Shown: piece by piece, positions 54,301 through 64,000 of the stretch | Layout: every line of letters starts with the position of its first letter | How positions within the stretch are numbered: the stretch's first letter is position 1 | Source: Daedaleopsis sinensis | Taxonomy: Eukaryota; Basidiomycota; Agaricomycetes; Polyporales; Polyporaceae | Assembly (NCBI GenBank): GCA_033807695.1 | Contig: CM066304.1 | Span: 3,348,001 to 3,412,000, forward strand | Direction of reading: 5' to 3' | Length of the DNA: 64,000 nucleotides | Program-made: the position numbers and the translations under genes | Notes under the pieces: generated by a model | The model's input: only the letters and a program-made list of their open reading frames with translations | Database searches by the model: none | What the model was told of the DNA's origin: nothing

Positions 54301-57207
54301 GTAGTTTGGCTAATGCTATACGGTGTGGAGCTGATTAGCGGGCGCGTCTACAGCATAGTAGACAACTTACGTTCGCAAATGGCGACGCAGATCCCGTCGC
54401 ACGATTTGCAGGTACGCGACGATGGCCGCAGACAGCTGAAGGCGTGTTGCTGACCATCCTCAAGGAATTCATGGCCTCTACCCTCGCTACGTTCAGTGGC
54501 CATCACCCAGACTACGGGCGCCTTGCGGCGCGGATGATGGTCGCGAACATCCACAAGTCCGTCCCGAAATCGTTCAGCGACTGGGTCTTCGTAACGAGTG
54601 AGTCCTTCATTCGACCCGTCTTAGTTTGTGAACAGAAATTACCCGCCCAGGCTCTCTCTTTGACCTGAACCCTGATCTATTGCAAGCGGCGGCCATACAT
54701 GGGCCCGACTTGGACAATGCGCTCGTCCATCACCGCGACTTCGATCTTGAGCTGTGAGCATGCATATCGCTCGTTGGTGTCGGTGCTGACGCGTTATCAG
54801 TGGAAGTGTCAAGACGATGACGGGGTGCTACCTGAAACGGGGCGGTGGCGTTGTCCGGGAGCGCCCGCAGTTCGTGTACATGCGGGTCGCTATTGCGATT
54901 CACGGATGCGATTTGGACGCCGTCTTGAGGACCTACGACGCGCTTTCGAGGCAGCTTTACACCCACGCTAGTCCTGTTCTATACAACGCGGGCACGACGA
55001 AGCGCAACTTCTCGTCATGCTTTTTGTTTCAACCGGACGCGTCGTCTGTGAAGTCGCTCTTGCACTCGCCAGTCAAACTGGACTCGCTTTGGCTCGCCGA
55101 AGGCGGGGTGGGATTATCGATGGCGTCTGTCCCGGCCGAGAGGCGAGTGTTATCGCTCTGCGAAGTTTAGGGGCGTTAGACTGACACGAATGCAGCCTGG
55201 AACCGGATACAAACGCAGGCGTCATGGCCCTCATGCGGATCTACGACAGCCACGCGGGCATGGTAGCCACCAGTGGTGCCAGACGTCCTTCCGCGGCCAC
55301 GGTGTATCTCCCGATATGGCATCTGGACGTCCGTCAGTTCCTGCAATGCCGGACCACCCGAGCGGGTCCTTCGGGTCGTATCGCTAACCTGTTCCCGGCG
55401 CTGTGGATTCCCGACATATTGTGAGTTTTACGACCTTGCGCAGCCCCATAGGTGTTGACACGATCAGTAGCATGCGGAGACTCAAAGGGGATATGCTATG
55501 GAGTCTTTTCGATCCTACCGATACCCCGGCCCTCCTTGCACTATACGGTGACGAGTTCACTCAGCAATACGAAGCCTACGAAGCCGGAGAGGTCCCGCAT
55601 CGTACGATCCCCGCAGTCGCGTTGTTCAAGCTTATATGCGAGGCTCAACGGGAGTCCGGTACCCCTTTCCTGCTTTACCAAGATCATATAAATTGTATGT
55701 CTCGCCTGTATGTGCGACATCGAATACTTTCTGATATCGTCTATCAGACAAGAACAATCAGCGGCATCTGGGTGTTGTACGATCTAGCAACCTCTGCACC
55801 GAGATCGTGCAGTACTCGTCGCCTAGCGAGACGGCGGTGTGCACCCTCGCGTCTATCGCGCTCCCGCGATTCGTGAGGAGCGACCGGAGCTTTGACTTCG
55901 ACGCCCTTCACGACCTCGTTAAACTCGTGGTCCGGAACACCGATACCCTGGTAGACAGAGCCGAGTATCCGACATCCGAGTCCGCGCTGTCGGCCCGTCA
56001 ATCCCGTTCCCTGGGTGTCGGCGTTCAGGGATTCGCGGACTGCCTCCACGACCTTGAATATTCCTATGGTAGCGACGATAGTAGACGTTTCAACATCGAG
56101 GCTTTCGAGACGATCTATCACGCCGCTCTGGAAAGTAGTGCCGAATTGGCCGAGAAGAACGGTCCGTATCCGGCGTGGAAGGGCTCGCCCGCGTCGCAGG
56201 GTATCCTGCAGATCGACATGTGGGGCATGCAGCCCACGGGGCGCTACGATTTCGACGCCCTGCGTCTGCGCATCGCACGCATGGGTCTGCGCAACGCCAT
56301 GCTCACTGCTCAGATGCCTACCGCATCTACTGCTCGCCTCCTCGGCAATTCCGAAGGGACAGACCCGTTGACCAGGTGCGTCTCGTTCCCAGTCGTGAAG
56401 AAGCTCGATCCGTGCTGAGGACGTACTCGAAGCAATATTACGACGCACCGGACCATTTCAGGGGAGTACACGGAGATATGCCCCCGTCTGGTGCGGAGTC
56501 TCGCGGCAGCCGGAATCTGGTCCGAATCTCTCCGAGAGGAGATACTCGCGCGGCACGGTAACGCGGACAGTTACCCTGTGGTGTCGGCTGTTGCTGACTC
56601 GATTCCGCTCGTCAGGTTCCATAATGCGGGTTCCGGGTATATCTGCACAGTTGAGGAAGGTGTTCAGAACGGCATGGGAGATACACCCGTTGGAGGTCAT
56701 CACGATGGCTGGCGAACGGGGACCCTTTATAGATCAGAGCCAGAGCCTCACCCTGAACGTCGAGCGACCAGTCGAATCTGTTCTGGTGGGTCTCTCTACT
56801 TTCTTCCGTATCGGCGTTCACATAACTGTACTGTCCAGCGCGCCTTACAAGTGCACGCGTGGGAGATCGGCTTGAAGACCGGTCTCTACTACCTGCGAAC
56901 CCGTGCTCCTTCGTTCCCTATGGCTTACGGGGTGCGCTCCCCGGGCGTTACAATCACGGTCGCCGATCACGGAACCGACAGCGACACGGACGACGACAAC
57001 ACGCCCCCGCCTCTAGAACCGGCTGACGGCCCGGTGCAGGCGAACGTGCCGCAGGCTGCCACAAATCCGCCGCTCCCGATCGACCCCGTACCGAACGGCG
57101 TGGCGTGCGGTTCTTCTGAATCCGGGTCGCTTTCGGCTATGGATCGTGAGGCGGCTGATGATGAGATGCTCCCGATCGTGCCGGCTTGCGGGGGATGCGA
57201 TGCGTGA
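54301..57207 (+). CDS. Ribonucleotide reductase large subunit (R1), divergent
   Basis: Ten resolved exons; introns 54412-54464, 54598-54650, 54754-54800, 55143-55195 (GC-AG), 55421-55467, 55695-55747, 56376-56432, 56558-56615 and 56808-56851. All phases agree and give 813 aa; a small 5' exon with the start is missing from the model (a candidate ATG is at 54200). R1 reduces NDPs to dNDPs using the R2 radical. Seen in order: part of the N-terminal cone (FMASTLATFSGHHPDYGRLA), YTHASPVLYNAGT, first redox Cys in FSSCFL, GGVGLSMASVPAE, RPSAATVYLPIWHLDV, LWIPDIF, thiyl site SSNLCTEI, second redox Cys VCTLASIALP 15 residues later as in eukaryotes, MPTASTARLLGNSEG, RGPFIDQSQSL, and the tandem tyrosines GLKTGLYYLRT. 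An acidic linker of about 95 residues ends in CGGCDA, the swinging-arm Cys pair. Overall clearly diverged from ordinary fungal Rnr1. Same strand as R2. Confidence 0.92.
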
Positions 57208-58060
57208 CACGGCGGGCCCTCTTGAGTAAAACGACGCGATCATTCTAGCATTGTACTTGTATCCGCCGACGTGCATTCCCTACTCTCACCCGTTCGCTCA
57301 TATCTTCTTATGCTTACCTACAATCCTCTGGCTATGCCTCCCTTCCAGTCTCGAAAGTCCTTTTGTACCGTCTAGCGGCTTATCCTACGTATTATGCGAT
57401 TCATTTTCGATTTTCGTGCTCGAGTCTCGGTACTTTCTCTACGTGGAACTCGACGCAAGGATCTCGCATCCGCCTCAACTTGACCTATTCCGACATCAGA
57501 CCCCCCACCCGACCCCAACGTACCTGTGCACATCACACATACGGCTTCTCGGTCAGCGGGATGCCTGACGCACGTGTCGTCATCTCGCAAAGACGGGGAG
57601 AAGTATCGTCGGTCCGGACCCAGAGTGGCGGTAGCCAGATGTTGTAAGTACTAGCACACGATTCGCTTTAGCGTCGCAAATACTACATGACTATCGCCGT
57701 CTAAGTTCGAAACGATTTGCTGATGCCACAGCCAAGTGCGATCTCCCGGCGTTGTCCCGCGATACGGTGAATCTGCATGAGAATGATGTTCCCCGTGTGG
57801 ACGGGGGCGAACCCGTTCGTTTCCATCGCTGGGGTTCCACAATCTTCGACTATGGTTCTAGCGTCCGTTGCTCTCTCATTTCGGCTCTAGGACCCGAAAC
57901 CCACATGTCAGCGTAACTGAGAGCTACTCGTTCTTAATCCCGCGTGATAGGTCGCTGACACGTCTGACTCTTCTTAGTATCCCACTGCTATCCAGAACTA
58001 AAGGCCACCGGCCCCTTGCATCGCGGATCGCTTTCGCCATCATTCTGTAACAATTGCAGG
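57208..58060. other. Intergenic: right edge of the accessory block
   Basis: No supportable gene. The frame 57251-57568 plus is hydrophobic but has no family signature. From about 57.2 kb the composition becomes less CpG-rich. Confidence 0.4.
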
Positions 58061-58758
58061 ACGACCTAGGGATCTTCCACCACCAGTGCAGCCCACAACA
58101 TCCTCTAGGCTGTCGAGTACAATCCAACACCGAACGTCTAATGCTCCACAACACTCTCTCCGCATCCCCGACCACACGACCTTTAGCACTTGGAGCGAGG
58201 TGGACGGGCTATGCAGTTGGGTCAGAAATGGGGTTGGGCAAGAAAAAGACACACGTCTACCAGCTTCAGACATGGCCTGATGAACCCCTCTATGAAGGTC
58301 TTTCTGTCAAAATATTCGCGTTGACGAGGCCGTGCTTCTACTCACTTCGAGACACACGCCATCTCCGATCTGTGTACGATCCACACGTACAGGGCGTAAT
58401 CACGCTCATCGAGCTGGCTCGCCTCGATGATTGGGGTGTTGTAACCATCGCCAACTGCTGTTCGCGAAACACCGTATCTTCCGTTGAGCTGCTTGTCCCC
58501 ATACACCCCGACACCCTCTTCGCATATCACTGGATCGACCACGGCACATCCGTCAGGACCGACGACACCGTAAAGCTCGAAACCGCGAAGAGCATTGACG
58601 GTGGACTCTGGAGAGCGGAATGCGGAGGGACATGTTGCAGGAAGTCTGTTCACGAAGTGGCGGTCGCGAGGATTGAGAATGATATCAAGCCAACTTCGGG
58701 CTGGGTTCACGTCTCTGTGACGGGGAGCAGCGCAGAAGACGAGAAGGGAGAACAGTGA
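58061..58758 (+). CDS. Uncharacterised protein, 3' exon
   Basis: An open frame that begins right after a TTGCAG acceptor (ends 58060) and stops at 58758; the upstream exon or exons are unresolved. Segments such as TWPDEPLYEGLSVKIFAL, GVITLIELARLDDWGVVTIA and SSVELLVPIHPDTLFAYHW suggest a folded, beta-rich protein. The C-terminal part has Cys-Gly-Gly-x-Cys-Cys (CGGTCCRKS). No family recognised. A minus-strand frame over the same bases (58342-58863) also looks partly protein-like; I prefer the plus strand because of its length, acceptor site and stop. Confidence 0.4.
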
Positions 58759-59973
58759 GTGCATCCTCTCTATCATGGAAGATAGTGCAAGGAGAGATGA
58801 CGGCGAGGCAGGAGGGTGGTGATGAAGGAGACACCTTCGGTCGACTCGAACGGCGGTCCTCACGCTGAGGTATAAGCTGGTAAGTAACCCAACATCGAAA
58901 CATGTCGCCAGTCAAATGACCTTCGCCAAGAAGTGCGCCAGTGCCCCGGGAACACGTATCTGAGACGTTACTAGTCATGGTCCCACCAGCCGACGTGCGG
59001 CGGTCGCTACCAAGCGATATCAATCACCGCCGCCAACGCGTTCGCTTCCCCTACCGCACCACCACCCCCATACCCCCCCGGATATCCCGTAGCGTACGAT
59101 GATAATAATCCAGTTAATGATCAAGCGACGACCATCCATATATTCAGTGCACCGAACGACCACGCAACGGAGTCCTTCCGGCTCAGCAACCTGCCAACAC
59201 CCGCCGGAACCGGGCCCGAACACACCGGTACGGGTGCAATAACAGCATCAGCCGGATTTTGGCACCCGACAGAAATTTCGGACCGACGTCCGCATAATAC
59301 ACCATCTGCAATCCAGACGGCTACACCCACGATGTATCCGATCTACGCGCAGGTAAGGAACACACAGCGTGATCAAGTTCCAAAAGAGAGTAGAACACCA
59401 CGCAGCCGGTGCGGACCGGAATGACCCCCTGCAGCACGACCCCGCTGGTAGGGTACCGTGCACAGAGCCTTTGGCGAGCAGATGGATAGACCCCACTCTC
59501 TGGTCGTACAGCTGCACACGAGCAGTTACCGAGGTCCTCCTACAGCGACCCAAAAATAAAGCTCACGTATACGATCGGAGAGTAATCGCGGCGATCTTCA
59601 GTCCACTGCCATTACGACGCCGGATCTAAAAATGAATCGGAATAATACGCAGACGTTCGTGGCCAGGACTGCCCGGAGGGCCGATGGTATATCATAACTA
59701 TCATAGTAGTTGTCGTCGGCCGCACGCCGTCCGTGACTTTGTGACAATACGCGTTGCGACAGCCAGTTCCCACGCCACCGACGCGCCTCATCCGAGTCGA
59801 CAACGCCTCTTGCGCTCCTCATCCGCATCATTGAAGCTAATAGTAAGAAGCCTTCAATCGCAAACTCGACGGAGGAAAGTGAGCTCGTGCTATTGAGTAT
59901 GTATTTCTTGTACCCTGCCTGCTCATACTTGACTCATCTGACATCCGGTGTTTATTCCTCAGTCCGAGTCGCG
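58759..59973. other. Intergenic
   Basis: Short frames on both strands, none supportable. Presumed promoter of the F-box/LRR gene at the right end. Confidence 0.45.
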
Positions 59974-61895
59974 ATGGAGTCTACTGTCCTACGCGTCCTT
60001 TTCTGTCGAGATATCCTGGTCGAAGTCTTCGAACACATGTCACCCGGATGGCTCTGGGAATGTATTCATGTTATGGGAGAAGAAGAAGGGACAAGACGAA
60101 AAGGCAACCAACGTGCCCTAGCATCCTGCGCCCGTGTCTGCCACGCCTTCCTTGAGCCTGCACTCGATGTCCTATGGAGAGTGCTAGACGACGTCGACGT
60201 GGCTCTCCGGCTCTTGCCCTCATGGAAATTTCATACCCGTGGTGCATCCCACGGAGCCCGCTATGTGCGTTCTTACACTATCGACGCCTCGTACTGATTC
60301 TAAGCAATGTTTGTCTCACACAGATCCTCTCCGAGGTTATCACTCCGGTACAGTGGAGCCGTTTACAATGGTATGCACGACGAGTACGCGGACTCCAAGG
60401 CGCCCGCTCGACGGAGAAGTTCCATCACTCAGTGTGGCCCATCCTCGACAATGCGCGCAACGGGCAGCCACTCTTCCCGAGACTTAAACGGATGGAAGTC
60501 ACCGTTCCGGTACACAATCCGGCTTGTCTCACACGATTACTCTCCGCGTCGCTCAGGAATCTGAAGATATCGTTTCGCCGAGACGAGAAGCTTGTGGCGC
60601 CAGAGCTAGCCGGCACACTCCTGCAGCTCGTCGCCCCCGAGGTACCGAACCTAGTCAACTTTTGGATCGAGGGTGGCTTGGAGGAGCTCCCTCCCAAATA
60701 CCTTCAGTTTCTTTCTAACCTTACGAGCATTCGGGAGCTCAATCTGTTCGACTCCGGCGCAGCGCTCGACTACCCAGCACTGCAGTTGCTCTCCCGGATA
60801 GCTACCTTGCGCGTTCTAGATGTTGATATCTCCTTCAGGGGCTTGGAAGCTGGCTCCGAGGTAGCCTTCGACCCCGGAGCCTTCCGCAATCTCCAGGAGA
60901 TGGATCTACGTGGACAGCACACTCACCTAATCATGTTCCTCGCTGCAGCTCGTCTGCCGAAACTCAAGCAGCTTGGGGTCACTCTTCTCGGCACACCGAC
61001 AGAGCAGAGCATCCACGACGCACTCTCGTCTATATGCGTGCACATGCCCCCCTCTCTTCTCGCCTTCACCCTGGCCCTAGGAGAAAAGCGTATTCGGCGG
61101 GCGACAACGATGACTTGCGCTCAGGTTTTCGAGCCTCTCTTTGCGCTCAAGTCGCTCAGCAGTGTCGAGGTGCATTGCGATCAATTTCCGGCGCTCAGCT
61201 TCACGGACGACGACGCCACCGTGTTCGCCTCAGTGTGGCCCAAACTCTCCAATCTTACCCTATCCTTCACAGACAGTACTACACCGCGCAACCACGATCC
61301 TACCGCAGCCAACGCTGGCCGTGCATCCCTATCTGTCCGTGCACTCATCGAGTTCGCTCAGCGCTGTCCTGCGTTGGAGCGGCTTACATTCAACCAACTC
61401 GACATCACGACTCTGCCCGCGCTCGACACTGTCCCGGAGGTCGGCCACAGCGCGATGCGCTACTTGAAGGTCTGGCCCCTCGTCGGCGCCGCGACGGCGG
61501 ACCTCGCAAAATTCGCGGCAATCGTCGACGTGCTGTTCCCGAAGCTGGCATTGCACCACCGGGCAAACGTACTCGCGGACTATAACTTCTTGCCCCTCCC
61601 CCCAGCTAACATCGGACGCATCATCCGCCAGCCGCCGCCGAACACATATACACGGCAGGTCGACATTGACCTGCATCCGTGGCGGATCGTGCAGGCGATC
61701 CTGAGCGCGATACGCATGAGGAGGAGCCTAAGCGATGCAGTGTGCGATGAAGAGGATGCAATAGCCGCAGATACGGACTTACAAGACTTGGGCTCGGACG
61801 CTGAGGTGAGCAGGACATTGAGCTATCGTCCTCGCTTCGGTCTCCACTCACAGATTTCTGCACAGCAGCTCTCCGCGTCCGACGCCGCCTTGTAG
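59974..61895 (+). CDS. F-box/LRR-like protein
   Basis: Two exons (intron 60265-60323) give 620 aa from an ATG at 59974; phases agree. The first 60 residues contain an F-box-like region typical of basidiomycetes (CRDILVEVFEHMSPGWLWEC, NQRALASCARVCHAFLEPAL, DVLWRVLDD). Residues of about 110-450 form irregular leucine-rich repeats (FPRLKRMEVTVP, LRNLKISFR, SIRELNLFDSGAALDYPALQ, RNLQEMDLRGQHTHLI, WPKLSNLTLSF, CPALERLTFNQLDI). The C-terminal 100 residues are polar. Such proteins are substrate adaptors of SCF ubiquitin ligases and are numerous in agaricomycetes, each probably with its own target. This one lies in the right flank and is not closely related to the F-box/nucleotidyltransferase genes at 30, 44 and 46 kb. 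Confidence 0.8.
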
Positions 61896-62358
61896 CATTA
61901 GTCGCGACCGTTGGAACAGTCGCTTATCCCGTTGCCGACTCTAACGCTGCTGTCATCACCGCCATCGATATCTTGGCACGGGCTCCTTCGAACCTTCTCC
62001 ATCGTCGAATCATGATCGCCTATACCTATACCGCCTATACCTATACTTAACCTTCCGTTGCAGGCCTCATCTCCAGCTCAAACCATCTGCTATATCCCAC
62101 TACCCAGTGTGAGGTCAGGAGGACTCGAGGTCAGGTAAGAATGAGCTCCGCTCCTACCAATGAGAAATAGCTAGACGATCATGAATCGTGCTATATAGCA
62201 TTGGCGCGAAGAACACAGGATGTTCATCATGCATCCCCACGGATGTCACGTTGAGAACCAACGGCGCGGACCTTGAACTTTGTGTGCCCGCGTACTTAGT
62301 GACTGTCTCTCACCCCGCTGGATACAACATCCACTTGCTCCCAGAACGAGTCACCTAG
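61896..62358. other. Intergenic
   Basis: No gene. Contains a short direct repeat CCTATACCTATACCGCCTATACCTATAC near 62,020-62,047, described by its unit CTATAC. Confidence 0.5.
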
Positions 62359-64000
62359 ATGAATATCTCACCAGAACGCATTCAAGTTGTGGACAACCCC
62401 GGTCACTCCCCCAGTATTTTCACGCTGCCTAGTACATATCTCTTGCAGAGCTATCAAGACCTTTTGTGGACCCAATATGTTGTCGCCATTCTCTCCACGG
62501 CTTGCTTTGGTGCGTTATACCCTCTCTGCTTAACTCTCATAAAGCCGCAGGCATGACTGTATTTCATGACTACTAGGGATATTCTCCGCGCTTGGGTCAT
62601 TCTCCATGCTGGTGCTCGTGTGGGTCCTTCTCCTCTAGTCCCATGAATAACCGGGGACGACGCATATATGACTAACAGCTATTTACCATCTTGCAGCCGT
62701 AGAGGGATTATGAGACGACCAACTATCATCCTCATGACGGCTATCTCCCTGATGTACATCTCCGCCGCCATAGACTGGGCTACACACCTCATCACCATCC
62801 TAGGCATGCGCAATGTCTGGCAGGCATACATGGAGCAATTCCAGTGCCAACTAGCCCAGTTGTTTGAATATCTAGACCATTCCGAGTTCCCTTGGGTAGA
62901 TACACCCACGTGCAGTTATGACAGCTATGGCCTCTCAGGAGCTATTCACGCCCTATCAGTCTGCGCGCCTACGATCATTCTAGCCGTCAATGTATGTGCT
63001 GCTGCCTGAATGCTGCGGAGCACTTGTCACTCATGCGGTTTTGTTTGCTAACACAGGTCATTCTCGGCGACGCGGTGGTATGGTGGCGGGTATTGGCGAT
63101 ATGGCCACGCAGCATGATCGTGCGTGCAACTTGCCTGATATCTCTGATGGCCACCTTCAGTGAGTACAGTCCACTACTAGTACCTGGTTTTACTCTCATG
63201 ATTACGATATTGACTTGGACTGCCCCCTCCTTCCGCTGGAAACCTTAGTTACGGCCCTCTTGGACGTGAATGATGCGTGTCCGGCGGCATCATTCGAAGC
63301 GTTATTTTACAACAGTGGCACCACACAGGTTCCGTCGGGTGCGCTCTTCCAGAAAAATCAGTTCGGTCTCTTGGCCTCCGTCCTCTCGCTCGCTTCAAAT
63401 CTCGTTGCCACTGCGCTCATCTGGATCAAGGCTTGGTGCGTACGTCTGTCTGCTGTCTTCCGGTCATCGAATGACAATGTCCGCTAACATAGGGAACACC
63501 GCAAATTAATTGCCAGCGTCAACCTAGGTCGAACCTCGCGCGTGGAGCGTGCTCTTGCCCTTCTCATTGAGTCGGGCGCAGTCTATTGTATTGTATGGGT
63601 ATGCATCTGGCACGACACCGGACTCATGGGAATCCGTACTGACTAGCTACTGCTGGTAGATGCTTGTCGTCATGTATCAAGTTTCATGGCAGATCGATGG
63701 TGATGCGTTCTCACCGCACATCCAGAGGATCACCTCCGCATTTCAATATTTTCTTGAGGGATGTCTGATTCCCATCGTGGTGTGTTTTACTCTCCAGTAT
63801 ACTACACACCAGGCTAAATTCTGAGAATCATTCTGCACTGATACAGGGAATGTATCCGACTGCCATTATCCTCCTCGTCGCGCTCAACAGGTCGCACTTC
63901 AGCGGTACAACCTTCCGAGTCGGAGATGGCATGGTGACCGCAGGGACTACTCTTCCTATATCCTTCTGTCGTCCGATCTCGATTCATGATTCCGCCGAAG
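62359..64000 (+). CDS. Seven-helix membrane protein of a basidiomycete family (partial)
   Basis: The gene starts at the ATG at 62359 and runs past the window end. Exons begin 62359-62509, 62577-62637, 62697-62991 and 63057 onward, with introns of 67, 59 and 65 nt and matching phases; later introns near 63,160, 63,440, 63,600 and 63,780 are visible but not fixed. Hydrophobic segments: FGIFSALGSFSMLVLVWVLL, IILMTAISLMYISAAIDW, ALSVCAPTIILAVN, then VILGDAVVWWRVLAIW, the family landmark, ATCLISLMATF, GLLASVLSLASNLVATALIW and YPTAIILLVALN. The loop after the third helix carries Cys residues (QFQCQLAQ, TPTCSYD). Agaricomycetes have dozens of such proteins of unknown role in the plasma membrane. The C-terminus is outside the window. 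Confidence 0.8.

Noticed and set aside
12700..57250. An endogenous large DNA virus, suggested by linked R1, R2 and kinase genes
   Set aside because: The genes have many host-type 45-60-nt introns, and I found no capsid protein, B-family polymerase, packaging ATPase, primase-helicase or capping enzyme. A viral origin of the RNR genes long ago cannot be excluded, but the block is not a recognisable viral genome.
58342..58863. A minus-strand frame with a signal-peptide-like start (MHSLFSLLVFCAA)
   Set aside because: It lies opposite the longer plus-strand exon at 58061-58758, which has a good acceptor and stop. Kept only as an alternative.

Overview
The window is genomic DNA of a filamentous basidiomycete, most likely an agaricomycete. 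The evidence is the dense set of 45-70 nt spliceosomal introns (GTRNGT...YAG, often with a CTGAC/CTAAC branch site), Helitron-type RepHel DNA, and several gene families I know mainly from Agaricomycetes (F-box plus nucleotidyltransferase-like proteins, seven-helix membrane proteins, a UbiA-like membrane family). There is no operon structure. Every strong gene has its own introns.

Left flank (1 to about 12.2 kb): ordinary host chromosome. It holds the 3' end of a Ser/Pro-rich protein, an R3H-SUZ RNA-binding protein (minus), an AVT-type vacuolar amino-acid transporter (minus), the RNA polymerase II subunit RPB4 (plus), and two paralogous secreted ten-cysteine proteins (plus). Between those two lie a near-perfect 21-bp hairpin and a frameshifted UbiA-like prenyltransferase pseudogene.

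Central block (about 12.7 to 57.2 kb): looks like an accessory region. A GC-rich part (12.7-17.7 kb) carries a disordered 542-aa ORF and a 473-aa multipass membrane protein. An AT-richer, gene-poor part (about 18-27.6 kb) holds decayed gene fragments, short tandem repeats and a long inverted repeat with arms of about 0.53-0.58 kb. A second GC-rich part (27.7-57.2 kb) carries a complete 1938-aa Helitron-type RepHel gene, three F-box/nucleotidyltransferase-like paralogues, a LAMMER-like protein kinase, a divergent ribonucleotide reductase small subunit (R2), a divergent large subunit (R1), a protein with a doubled Cx2Cx6C motif, and several unknown multi-exon genes.

Right flank (about 58 kb to the end): host chromosome again, with an F-box/LRR-like protein and a seven-helix membrane protein that runs off the window.

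The most interesting content is the R1/R2 pair with the kinase. I rebuilt R2, nearly all of R1 and the kinase exon by exon, and all intron phases agree. R2 keeps every metal ligand and the radical tyrosine. R1 keeps the catalytic cysteines, the tandem tyrosines and a C-terminal Cys-x2-Cys. Both are strongly diverged from ordinary fungal RNR, sit about 14 kb apart on the same strand, and R2 lacks the C-terminal docking tail. This suggests a second, specialised RNR system maintained in an accessory, Helitron-associated locus. That role is inference. The sequence shows only intact, co-located and divergent genes.
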